DNA from: an uncultured Bacteroidales bacterium
Lineage (GTDB): Bacteria; Bacteroidota; Bacteroidia; Bacteroidales; UBA932
Assembly (NCBI GenBank): GCA_905234795.1
Contig: CAJOIQ010000010.1
Span: 1 to 57,757 of the forward strand
Direction: 5' to 3'
DNA: 57,757 nt
Shown here one piece after another: positions 42,370 through 49,648 of this stretch (positions are counted from its first letter, which is position 1; every line of letters begins with the position of its first letter). The position numbers and the translations under genes are program-made. The notes below the pieces were generated by a model. The model did not search any database. It had not been told where the DNA came from and saw only the letters and a list, made by a program, of their open reading frames with translations.

Positions 42370-43391
42370 AACAGGTTTCTCAGGGCTTGGATATGTTCGG
42401 CGGGAGTTGCCCAGCTGGTGGCCAGGCGGATGGCGGTATGGTTCTGGTCCACGCGGTCCCACAGGTCAAAGGCAATATGTTTGCCCAGTTCCTGAAGATT
42501 GCTGTTCTCCAAAACGATAAACTGCTGGTTGGTGGGGGAGTCGATGAAGAATTCGCATCCCTTTTCCTTGAGCAGCTGTTTTAGTTCCATGGCCATGTCA
42601 ATGGCGTGGCGGCTGATGTCGAAGTACAGGTTGTCTGTGAACAGGGTGTCGAACTGGATGCCCGTGAGGCGGCCCTTGGCCATCATGGCACCGTGCTGCT
42701 TGGTAATGGTGTAGAAGTGTTTGGGGGCATTTCCACGCGGGAAAACCACGGCTTCCCCGCACAGCGCACCTACCTTGGTGCCGCCGATGTAGAACACGTC
42801 GCACAGCTGCGCCAGTTCCGGAAGGGTGACGTCGCATGCGGGGCTCATGAGGCCGTAACCCAGGCGTGCGCCGTCGATGAACAGCGGCAGGCCGTAGTGG
42901 GCTGCGATGTGGTGGATCTGTGTGAGTTCGGCCTTGCTGTAAATGGTGCCGTATTCCGTAGGGAAGGAGATGTACACCATTCCGGGGAACACCATGTGCT
43001 CATAGTTGGGATCCGTTGTAGCGGCCTCCAGGTATGCCTCCAGCTCTTTGGGGTCCATCTTCCCCTGATGACCGGGGATGGTGAGCACTTTGTGGCCGGT
43101 ATACTCCACCGCGCCGGCCTCGTGCACGCCGATGTGGCCTGTCTCGGCCGATACCACACCCTCATAGTCCTCCAGCATGGCGGCAATCACCGTGGAGTTG
43201 GTCTGGGTGCCGCCCGTGAGGAAAAAGACGTCGGCATCCGGTGCCTGGCATGCCGCGCGAATCTTATCCTTGGCACTTATACTATAATGGTCCATGCCAT
43301 ACCCCGGAAGCTGTTCCAGGTTGGTCTGTGCAAGCCGCTCCAGGATTCTGGGATGCGCACCCTCGCTGTAATCGCAGGTAAATGAAATCAT
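42366..43391 (-). CDS. Low-specificity threonine aldolase / beta-eliminating lyase
   Basis: The 341-residue PLP enzyme from ATG 43391 ('MISFTCDYSEGAHP') has the PLP-stacking His region ('SAETGHIGVHEAG'), Asp-Ala-Arg ('FIDGARLGYG') and the Schiff-base Lys in 'YIGGTKVGALCGEA'. It cleaves threonine to glycine and acetaldehyde. ATG 43401 would add only three residues and is less likely. A -7 element reading TATCTTTG (about 43398-43405) overlaps the start region. Confidence 0.88.
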   Translation of the reverse strand: MISFTCDYSEGAHPRILERLAQTNLEQLPGYGMDHYSISAKDKIRAACQAPDADVFFLTGGTQTNSTVIAAMLEDYEGVVSAETGHIGVHEAGAVEYTGHKVLTIPGHQGKMDPKELEAYLEAATTDPNYEHMVFPGMVYISFPTEYGTIYSKAELTQIHHIAAHYGLPLFIDGARLGYGLMSPACDVTLPELAQLCDVFYIGGTKVGALCGEAVVFPRGNAPKHFYTITKQHGAMMAKGRLTGIQFDTLFTDNLYFDISRHAIDMAMELKQLLKEKGCEFFIDSPTNQQFIVLENSNLQELGKHIAFDLWDRVDQNHTAIRLATSWATPAEHIQALRNLL

Positions 43392-43500
43392 AACACACAA
43401 AGATAATGATTTTTTGGTATTTAAGTGCGGGTGGTGGCTTTCTGGTGGGCGCCCTGGGTCCTGGCCGATTGGCGCTATGTGTCTATTGTGTTGTGTGTCA

Positions 43501-43568
43501 ATGAGTTGAGTTTTTCTCTTGATCCCATTTGGCGCAAAGAGAAAAAGTGAAGTGATTGATAATGAATG
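43501..43568 (-). repeat. Dyad repeat, copy B (reverse)
   Basis: Read on the minus strand it aligns without gaps to copy A (11180), sharing the ATTATCAA block, TTTCTCTT, the core CCAAATGG and ATCAAGAGAAAAACT. It lies 67 bp beyond the 3' end of the Rpn gene, in the opposite orientation to copy C on the other side. Confidence 0.75.
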
Positions 43569-43634
43569 GGTTAAGTAGGATTTACAAAAAGCCAGGAAAC
43601 GGCAGTGGAAGTGTGATGTTGAAGGGAAGAAAAG

Positions 43635-44330
43635 CTACTGCACAAGAAGTTTTGAAACAGCATCTATAGAGAGCCCCGTACATTCAGAGACATCAGAAAC
43701 AGAATAGCCCTTTGCGAGCATAGTCTTTGCGACCTGCTCCAAGCCTTGCTCCAAACCCCGCTCCCGCCCTTTTCGCTCGGCGAAAGCCAGTTGGTTGGCC
43801 CTGTCTCTCTCGGTTGTCATTTCTTTGATGTATTCCTTGCGTTCCTTCGGGGCAAATTTAGACAATTCCGCCGAATTAAACAACAAGTCAAAGATTTCTC
43901 CCTCAAGTCCTTCCGGCCGCCTTTCCATTTCCGAGATGTTTCTGAGCACATAGCAGAAGTTGTCCAATACTGTTGCCTGTGGAGTCATTGTCTTGGTACA
44001 GTTGGGGACCTCGAGGAAGATATACTCGAGCCGGTCCGTCATTACTTCGCCACTCATCAATTCCCTGAGCCGATAACGATACAGAACCTGATCCGAGCCT
44101 TTGTGGATGGAGAAATTGATGACGCCGATAAAGTAAATGGTGGCGAAGTCCCAGTCGGTACGACCACGGCTCACTTGCTCCTGGATAATGAAGGAAGAAT
44201 TGAAGACAGCCCTTTCATAGAACGTATCCTGTTCGGCAACTTGCACTTCCACGATGAAATGTTTGCCGTCGGCATCATAGCAGTCTACATCCAGACGGAT
44301 ATCTTTTCCCTGATCAATGTCTTGATGCAT
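43635..44330 (-). pseudogene. Rpn / PD-(D/E)XK nuclease-family transposase, N-terminally truncated
   Basis: The 231-residue reading frame keeps the nuclease core ('DVDCYDADGKHFIVEVQVAE', with the Asp and E-x-Q positions) and the usual C-terminal Glu/Arg-rich helix and HTH-like tail ('SVSDVSECTGLSIDAVSKLL'). Full-length relatives are about 290-310 residues and begin with a 'DPKxDxxFKRIFG'-type segment. I do not find that segment upstream in any frame. The gene is bracketed by inverted dyad repeats (copies B and C). It may still encode a core nuclease, but truncation is likelier. Confidence 0.7.
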
Positions 44331-44440
44331 ATTTGTTTTCTAAATGACCATAATACTCTCTAATATAAGAAGATACAGGATAAAAAAATAAATGGTTGAG
44401 GAAGCCATAAATATGGGGAATACGCGCCGAGAGCCTATAG

Positions 44441-44490
44441 CGTTAATTATCAACGATTTAAGTTTCCTCTTGACGCCAAATGGGATCAAT
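44441..44490 (+). repeat. Dyad repeat, copy C (forward)
   Basis: It shares GTTxATTATCAAC, then CTCTTGA, CCAAATGG and ATCAA with copy A, in the same order and spacing within 1 bp. With copy B it forms an inverted pair around the Rpn gene, the shared 5' ends facing inward. Confidence 0.7.
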
Positions 44491-44783
44491 CATGGCCCCA
44501 CAACGTGGCGTTCGATGACCTTGCCGACGTCGTAGACCAGGAAGACGGGGCCGCCGGAGGAATCGGAGCTGCGGCCGAACCATCGGCCGGGATGGGCGCG
44601 ACAGGCGCCTTTGGCGGCTTGGAGGGCGGTTTCGGCCGAGGGGTGGGGGATTTGCCGAACCAGCACCTCGCGGGGCTTACGGGGTATTCGGGCGAACTGC
44701 AGGGAGCAATCGCGAACATCGTCCCAGACATAGTCCGGGACCGATGTGTAGGGAGGCGGTGCGGGAGGGAAACACGGCGGCAT
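44490..44783 (-). CDS. Small hypothetical protein, 97 residues
   Basis: From ATG 44783 the frame reads 'MPPCFPPAPPPYTSV' and then a well-composed segment 'LVRQIPHPSAETALQAAKG ... GGPVFLVYDVGKVIERHVVG'. I do not recognise the family. It follows a 37-residue membrane peptide by 11 bp on the same strand, and its end runs into dyad repeat C. A plus-strand frame covers the same DNA but is composed mainly of Gly/Ala. Confidence that this strand is the real one is moderate. Confidence 0.45.
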   Translation of the reverse strand: MPPCFPPAPPPYTSVPDYVWDDVRDCSLQFARIPRKPREVLVRQIPHPSAETALQAAKGACRAHPGRWFGRSSDSSGGPVFLVYDVGKVIERHVVGP

Positions 44784-44794
44784 AAAGGATGGCC

Positions 44795-44908
44795 TTACGG
44801 CTCTGTGACGATGTCGCTGTGGGAGGCGTCGCAAAAAGCGACAACGGACTTGATGAGGAGTACGATGACTGCGGCATAGATGCCGACGGAGAGGATTACT
44901 TCTAACAT
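44795..44908 (-). CDS. Small single-span membrane peptide, 37 residues
   Basis: From ATG 44908 it reads 'MLEVILSVGIYAAVIVLL', then 'IKSVVAFCDASHSDIVTEP' and TAA. One clean hydrophobic span is followed by a polar tail. It is adjacent to the 97-residue gene on the same strand and is too short for standard gene calling. Possible roles such as membrane toxin or transporter accessory are guesses. Confidence 0.45.
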   Translation of the reverse strand: MLEVILSVGIYAAVIVLLIKSVVAFCDASHSDIVTEP

Positions 44909-44946
44909 GGCAATGTGTTTTTCTTGGGTACAAAGTAAATGCACAC

Positions 44947-45381
44947 ATGTGCCATACCGCTGCACAAGATGGTGACATTCGCGCCGATGTTCAAAAGTTT
45001 TTCTTAAGAAAAGTAATTACCCTTGCACCGGCCACGTCTGCTGTGACAAAAACCACTGAAGGTGGCGTTACCAAACTCGTTGGAACTGTTGCCGATAACA
45101 TCAAGTGGAATCTTACCGAGAGTGATGGCAATTATACGTTCTATCCTAATGGCGATAGTACCAAGTGGTTATATTGCAATACGACTGCAGATAAGAGCAG
45201 TAATAACAATATTCGTGTAGGAACTGGTGATTGCAAGGTATTTAAGTTCAACTCTAGTAGCCAACTCGTAACCAACGATACTTATGTCGACAGGTACCTA
45301 TCAATCTATAACAACGCAGACTGGCGTGGTTATATTAATGCCGACAATGCACCGACGGTAACCTTCTATGTATTGCAATAA
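44947..45381 (+). pseudogene. C-terminal fragment of a secreted surface protein
   Basis: The 144-codon frame has no signal peptide. Its last ~110 residues look like a carbohydrate- or surface-domain tail common at the C-terminus of large Bacteroidales secreted proteins ('NYTFYPNGDSTKWLYCN ... RYLSIYNNADWRGY ... VTFYVLQ'). The DNA is visibly more AT-rich than its surroundings. The first 15-20 codons are probably not genuine. It appears to be the relic of a larger gene and ends before a perfect terminator. Confidence 0.6.
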
Positions 45382-45409
45382 TATGAATACTTAGTGTACT
45401 TATGACAAG

Positions 45410-45440
45410 GGAGACTGAACTGCATGTTCAGTCTCCTTTG
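45410..45440 (+). terminator. Intrinsic terminator after the surface-protein fragment
   Basis: GGAGACTGAAC (45410-45420) and GTTCAGTCTCC (45426-45436) form a perfect 11-bp stem with a 5-nt loop, followed by TTTG. Confidence 0.85.
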
Positions 45441-45856
45441 ATTTATACTCGCAAGTACTACCTGACCTACAAGTGGCGGCGCAAGCTTCGGCTTTTTTGG
45501 CGCAGGTTTGATTTCAGGGTGGGAACCAGTACCAGTGGAATGCCATTGTACACTCGTGAGAGGCATTTTTGCTGGAGCAGGCTCTGGCAATATTTTGGAA
45601 CTAGCTCCGGTTATGGTGGGAGCCTGCGCCACTTTCGAAGGGGACCTGCGCCAGGCGAGGGGCCGGTGGCCCTTGCCCTTCGGACGGCGTCGCCGCCCGT
45701 GGCACGTGAACGGGAGGGGCCCGCAAGGAGATTGCCGGGCGAAGCAGGCAATGACGCAGTGGGAGGGATAGCTCCGAAGGAGCGTACCGGCCCGAAGGGC
45801 ACAGGGCTACCGGCCCAAAATAACGAATGCCTCTTGTCACAATCGGCACAAATGCT
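45441..45856. other. Non-coding GC-rich stretch with repeat relics
   Basis: No gene is supported. Around 45590-45830 the DNA becomes strongly GC-rich. It includes a GTCAT-type repeat read on the minus strand (about 45729-45757, GTCATTGCC...GGCAATCTCC) and a 15-bp word (45757-45771) shared with 2735-2749. Confidence 0.55.
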
Positions 45857-45959
45857 TATCTTTGTTTGACTGCAAGATGAGCCCGGTCGTCGAATCGGCC
45901 GGTAATGAAATCAGGAGTATAGTAAGTCTTCCATTTCTGGGAAGCAGCTCCCTTCACAA
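45857..45959 (+). ncRNA. Candidate structured leader RNA, copy 1
   Basis: A promoter element TATCTTTG (45857-45864) is followed by a block (45885-45959) that matches 57467-57394 on the minus strand at roughly three quarters of positions. A small hairpin, CTTCC / GGAAG, corresponds to CCTCA / TGAGG in the other copy, so two base pairs have changed in a compensatory way. Each block sits about 80 nt before an accessory gene. A 30-codon frame (45877-45969) runs through it but is not preserved in the second copy. Confidence 0.5.
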
Positions 45960-46038
45960 CCATAAATAGTAATCAAGAGGATATGCCTTTCTAAATAGGC
46001 GTACTCTTCTTTCAATCACACATTTTATAACGCAGACA

Positions 46039-46518
46039 ATGGCCAGGAAGAAAAAACATAGGAGAGTACAATCGTCGCAAATAACGCCACAGTCACCAGG
46101 GACACAAAGTACAATACTCGGGGTCGCAATTCCCAAAGGAGACTCAAAGGAAGACAAAAAAACGCGCAAACAAATCATTAAAGACTTCTATGCTCGTTGG
46201 ATTGCGTCCAATCCAGATAAAAAAATCTGGAATCCAGCGCTTAACGCATTCATTCATGTAAAAGGGAACTCAATTAACGAGACTTTAGGGCAAGCATCAA
46301 CTTCGTATGAGTCCACATTGGAGGTTTTGAGACTAACAGAGATCCTGCTGGAAGCAACTCTCGTTAAGAGAATACCTCCGAAACGAGATAGTGTGAATCA
46401 AAAACCCTATTCGGAGATTCTAATTATGAGACATAAAACAGCCATGCTGGTTGTTGGTAAACAAGAAACGACCGGAGATTATGTGCAGTATTGCGTTTCG
46501 GCAAAAGTAAAAAAATAA
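46039..46518 (+). CDS. Accessory protein, possibly a BECR/PBECR-type nuclease-fold domain
   Basis: The 159-residue protein is basic at its N-terminus ('MARKKKHRR') and AT-rich in DNA. The core 'NPALNAFIHVKGNSINETLGQASTS' ... 'STLEVLRLTEIL' ... 'YSEILIMRHKTAMLVVG' ... 'YVQYCVSA' resembles small Bacteroidota and phage proteins that I associate with BECR-fold (Barnase-EndoU-ColicinE5-RelE-like) domains. That link is from memory of sequence style, not a search. It follows candidate leader copy 1 and precedes a terminator. No antitoxin is evident. Confidence 0.6.
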   Translation: MARKKKHRRVQSSQITPQSPGTQSTILGVAIPKGDSKEDKKTRKQIIKDFYARWIASNPDKKIWNPALNAFIHVKGNSINETLGQASTSYESTLEVLRLTEILLEATLVKRIPPKRDSVNQKPYSEILIMRHKTAMLVVGKQETTGDYVQYCVSAKVKK

Positions 46519-46541
46519 AAGCCGCTCAGGCAGCGACTTTT
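46517..46541 (+). terminator. Terminator hairpin after the 46039 gene
   Basis: AAAAGCCGCT and AGCGACTTTT pair with a single C-A mismatch around a 5-nt loop; the arm ends in a T-run. Confidence 0.7.
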
Positions 46542-46648
46542 GGGGGCTCGCATCAAGTTAACTTGAGAGGGTTGTCATCCCTTCTTCCCGAATTCCCCGT
46601 GACGATTCCAATGCAAAGGTAATGCTTTTTCTTGAAAACGCAAAAGAA

Positions 46649-47302
46649 TTATCTAGCCCGGAAGCCGAAGGAGTCGAAGAAGTCGGCGTAATTCTCATTG
46701 TGGAGGTCGGTGCCCAGGAGGTCGTAGAGGCCATCGGCCAGGAGGGCTTCGCAGCGGACGCTAACGGCCTCACCGTACAGGCCTTCGAGGGAGCCGACAT
46801 TGCGCTGGAAGAGGGAGCCGGCGGCCTTGAGGCTGTGGTATCGGTCCATATCCAGATAAAGATAACGTTCGGGGTGCGCCAGAACGGGCTGATACCCCAT
46901 GCCCAGGAGCCGCGCAATCTCTTCCTCGGGGACAATGTTGCCGATGCGGCTGGCCTTGTGGATGGGAAGCTCAATGAGGATGTGATTGCCCTCCCAGGGC
47001 AGCAGCCAGCCCTTTTCCAGGGTCTCGGGCCAGGTTTCCGGGATGAGCCGATATTCCATGGATGGCGTGAGTTCCAGGGGAATCTCACGTCGGCGAAGTT
47101 CCTCCTGCAGCATGTTGCAAGCAGCTACCACCACCTCCGGCACGTTGGGGTATTTCCCCACGCGATGGGAGGTGCACACCACCTTACGGAAGCCCCAGGA
47201 GGCCTGGCGTCGGGCCAGGGCCACGGATTCCTCCATCGTACGGGCACCGTCGTCCAGGCCCGGCAAAATGTGGCAATGGCAATCTGTACTGCTGTCTATC
47301 AT
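46649..47302 (-). CDS. PHP-type tyrosine-protein phosphatase (CpsB/YwqE family)
   Basis: The 217-residue protein starts 'MIDSSTDCHCHILPGLDDG', the metal-binding motif of PHP phosphatases, followed by 'CTSHRVGKYPN', 'AHPERY' and 'LGTDLHN'. These enzymes dephosphorylate tyrosine kinases that control capsule or exopolysaccharide export. No kinase or polysaccharide genes are adjacent, which is common in Bacteroidota. Confidence 0.9.
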   Translation of the reverse strand: MIDSSTDCHCHILPGLDDGARTMEESVALARRQASWGFRKVVCTSHRVGKYPNVPEVVVAACNMLQEELRRREIPLELTPSMEYRLIPETWPETLEKGWLLPWEGNHILIELPIHKASRIGNIVPEEEIARLLGMGYQPVLAHPERYLYLDMDRYHSLKAAGSLFQRNVGSLEGLYGEAVSVRCEALLADGLYDLLGTDLHNENYADFFDSFGFRAR

Positions 47303-47347
47303 AAGTAGTTTCTGGCCACGAAGATACCTTTTTTTTGCGTAAAATGT

Positions 47348-47355
47348 TATATTTG
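47348..47355 (+). promoter_or_regulatory. -7 promoter element of the ccsA-like gene
   Basis: TATATTTG matches TAnnTTTG, 21 nt before the ATG at 47377. Confidence 0.6.
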
Positions 47356-47376
47356 TACTCCAAAACAGGTTAGTAG

Positions 47377-48558
47377 ATGCATTTCAAGAATATCTTTGAT
47401 TGGTTGACACATAAGCAGGCGGCAGTAATCTCCATCGCCTGTGCGTTGGGGATGACGCTGGTGAAGGGCCTGTTTCCCCAATTCCAGGAGGGCTGGGTGC
47501 ACTGGCTTTTCCTTTTGCCCTGGGGATGGGTGATGCTGGTATCGGGGCTGGCCACCTTCAATCATCTGGTCCATTTCAAGTGGGCCGATATCCCGTTCAT
47601 ACTCAACCATCTGGGCGTCTTTGTGGCCGTTGTGTCGGCCACGCTGGGCAGTGCCTATGTGCAGAACAAGTCCCTCACCGTGTTCTACGGCCAACCGGCC
47701 GGGGTGGAAGCGGGGTGGTCCATCGGCCTGAATGAATTCACGGTGGACTATTACCCGGACGGTGCGCCCAAGCGCTTTGCTTCGGACATCTCTATCCTTT
47801 CGGCCGATGGCGGGGAGATCCTCCGCGGCACCGTAGAAGTGAACAAGCCCTTTAGAGCAAACGGATGGAAAATCTATCAGTATGGCTATGACAGCTCCAT
47901 GGGCAACAAAAGCCCCTACAGCGTATTCCTGCTGGTGAAGGATCCAAGGCTCCCGGCCGTGTATACGGGCATTTTCCTGATGCTGGCCGGTGCTGTAGCC
48001 ATGCTCTTCACCCGTAAATTCCGGAATAAAAAGAAGAAACTGAATTTCCTTGTGCCGGCAGGGCTGCTTCTGGCTACCGCCGCCTTTGTCTATTTCTTTA
48101 CGCCGGTATTCCGCAGCAAATCGCTGGTGCCGTCACTCCAGAGCCCCTGGTTCGTTCCCCACGTGGTGGTGTATATGTTCGCTTACGCCCTGCTGAGCGC
48201 CGCCACCATCATGGCATTGTACCTTCTCATTGCTAGAAAGGCAACGGATAACCAACTGAATATCACCGACAATCTGGTGTATGCCGGCCTGGCATTCCTT
48301 ACCATAGGGATGCTCTTCGGTGCTCTGTGGGCCAAGGAAGCCTGGGGACATTACTGGACCTGGGATCCCAAGGAAACCTGGGCGGCCATTACCTGGCTTT
48401 GCTATCTGCTGTACATCCATTCCCGGGTCCATCGGCCCGAGGCATGGAAAAAGGCCAGCTGGATTCTGCTGCTGGCCTTCCTGTGCTTGCAAATGTGCTG
48501 GTGGGGGATTAACTACCTGCCATCGGCCCAGGGCCTTAGCATCCACATGTACAATTGA
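47377..48558 (+). CDS. Cytochrome c biogenesis protein, ResB-like plus CcsA fusion
   Basis: The 393-residue membrane protein has an N-terminal ResB-like part with two or three spans and a periplasmic loop ('VYYxPDG'-like, about 125-190). A CcsA part with the haem-handling tryptophan motif 'WGHYWTWDPKETWAAITW' (about 326-343) and flanking His residues follows. CcsA and ResB deliver haem for cytochrome c maturation (System II). At under 400 residues it is much shorter than the usual ResB-CcsA fusions, mainly through a reduced ResB part. No nrfA/nrfH genes are adjacent. Confidence 0.85.
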   Translation: MHFKNIFDWLTHKQAAVISIACALGMTLVKGLFPQFQEGWVHWLFLLPWGWVMLVSGLATFNHLVHFKWADIPFILNHLGVFVAVVSATLGSAYVQNKSLTVFYGQPAGVEAGWSIGLNEFTVDYYPDGAPKRFASDISILSADGGEILRGTVEVNKPFRANGWKIYQYGYDSSMGNKSPYSVFLLVKDPRLPAVYTGIFLMLAGAVAMLFTRKFRNKKKKLNFLVPAGLLLATAAFVYFFTPVFRSKSLVPSLQSPWFVPHVVVYMFAYALLSAATIMALYLLIARKATDNQLNITDNLVYAGLAFLTIGMLFGALWAKEAWGHYWTWDPKETWAAITWLCYLLYIHSRVHRPEAWKKASWILLLAFLCLQMCWWGINYLPSAQGLSIHMYN

Positions 48559-48573
48559 CCCCGCCGGAGGAGC

Positions 48574-49164
48574 CTACCACTTTTCATAGTGGATGTTCTC
48601 CGGCTTCCACTTGTCCTTGGGTTTGTCGTTGCCGGCAGGATGGCCGATGGGGACGATGCAGTAGGGTTTTACGTTATCCGGCAGGCCCAGCGCTTCAATG
48701 GTGGGATTCATACGGTCCTCGTAAGGATAACAGGCTGTCCACACGGCACCCAGGCCCAGGGCTTCGGCCGCCAACAGGAGATTCTGGGTGGCCGCGGCAC
48801 AATCGGCCATCCAGTTCTTGTTGTCTCCTCCCAGCTTGCCCGTGGTTTTGCCGCAGATAACGATGGCTACGGGAGCCTTGGCAATCATTTTGTTGAATCC
48901 CACGGCCAGTTTGTTCTTGGTTTCTTGTTCTCTCACCACAACAAAACGCCAGGGCTGCATATTCATGCCGGAAGGAGCGGCCATGGCCGCTTTAAGCAGC
49001 GTTTCCACTTGTTTGGGGGTCACGGGTTCGTCGGTATAGGACCGAACACTTTTACGGAAATGGATGTTGTCCAGAACAGCCTGACTGCCATCCATGTTTT
49101 GCGCAAATCCAGTCATAGATACCAGGGTAATGAGTGCTACAAATAATATCTTCAAGTATTTCAT
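48574..49164 (-). CDS. Nitroreductase-family flavoprotein with signal peptide
   Basis: The 196-residue protein has a nitroreductase core: 'RKSVRSYTDEPVTPKQVETLLKAAM' start, 'APSGMNMQPWRFVVV' FMN-binding region, and 'ALGLGAVWTACYP'. Unusually it carries an N-terminal Sec signal ('LKILFVALITLVSMTGFAQ'), which suggests a periplasmic or envelope location. Nitroreductases reduce nitro groups and quinones with NAD(P)H and FMN. Convergent with the ccsA-like gene. Confidence 0.85.
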   Translation of the reverse strand: MKYLKILFVALITLVSMTGFAQNMDGSQAVLDNIHFRKSVRSYTDEPVTPKQVETLLKAAMAAPSGMNMQPWRFVVVREQETKNKLAVGFNKMIAKAPVAIVICGKTTGKLGGDNKNWMADCAAATQNLLLAAEALGLGAVWTACYPYEDRMNPTIEALGLPDNVKPYCIVPIGHPAGNDKPKDKWKPENIHYEKW

Positions 49165-49220
49165 GGTACTAAGATAATCAAATTTTCTTTTGCCCGGCTA
49201 TTCCGAAAAAATAACGGAAA

Positions 49221-49264
49221 ACTACTAAAAATATTAGGAGTTATAAAAATAATCACTATCTTTG
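49221..49264 (+). promoter_or_regulatory. Promoter and candidate BlaI-type operator
   Basis: TATCTTTG (49257-49264) is a -7 element for the regulator gene at 49283. An imperfect palindrome at 49221-49241 (outer ACT/AGT, inner CTAA/TTAG; 17 of 21 positions symmetric) covers the -33 region, where binding by the encoded BlaI/MecI-type repressor would block transcription. Confidence 0.5.
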
Positions 49265-49282
49265 CGATGAAAACCATTAGAG

Positions 49283-49648
49283 ATGAAACAGAAACTAACG
49301 GCAAAAGAAGAGACGCTGATGAACATCTTCTGGGCGCATAGCCCGCTGTTTATCAGGGATTTAATTGGCTATTTACCAGAGCCTAAGCCGCATTACAATA
49401 CGGTGGCCACCCTGGTGAAGTTCCTGGAAGAGAAAGGCTTTGTAGAGCGTGAGCCCATGGCCAATTCATATAGATACAAGGTAAAGATTACCCAACGTCA
49501 GTATCACGGAGACACGGTGTCGGACGTAGTGGCCCGCTACTATGACAATTCCTACCTGAGCCTGGTGTCCCAGTTTGTGGAGGAGGATAAAATGGATCTC
49601 CAGGAGCTCAAAGACCTCATTGCCCAAATCGAAAACAGCAAGAAATGA
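49283..49648 (+). CDS. BlaI/MecI/CopY-family repressor
   Basis: The 121-residue winged-helix protein starts 'MKQKLTAKEETLMNIFWAH', has 'HYNTVATLVKFLEEKGFVERE' as recognition region and a helical dimerisation tail. These repressors are inactivated when a partner M56 sensor cleaves them. The ATG at 49283 gives the standard N-terminus. Its stop overlaps the M56 gene by 4 bp. Confidence 0.92.
   Translation: MKQKLTAKEETLMNIFWAHSPLFIRDLIGYLPEPKPHYNTVATLVKFLEEKGFVEREPMANSYRYKVKITQRQYHGDTVSDVVARYYDNSYLSLVSQFVEEDKMDLQELKDLIAQIENSKK

Noticed and set aside
44505..44879. Plus-strand 124-codon frame over the small-gene patch
   Set aside because: Gly/Ala-rich composition and no motif; the minus-strand pair reads more like protein and has adjacent start and stop signals.
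45877..45969. 30-codon open frame inside leader copy 1
   Set aside because: The second copy lacks the same start and shifts frame midway, while base pairing is preserved, so RNA structure explains conservation better than coding.
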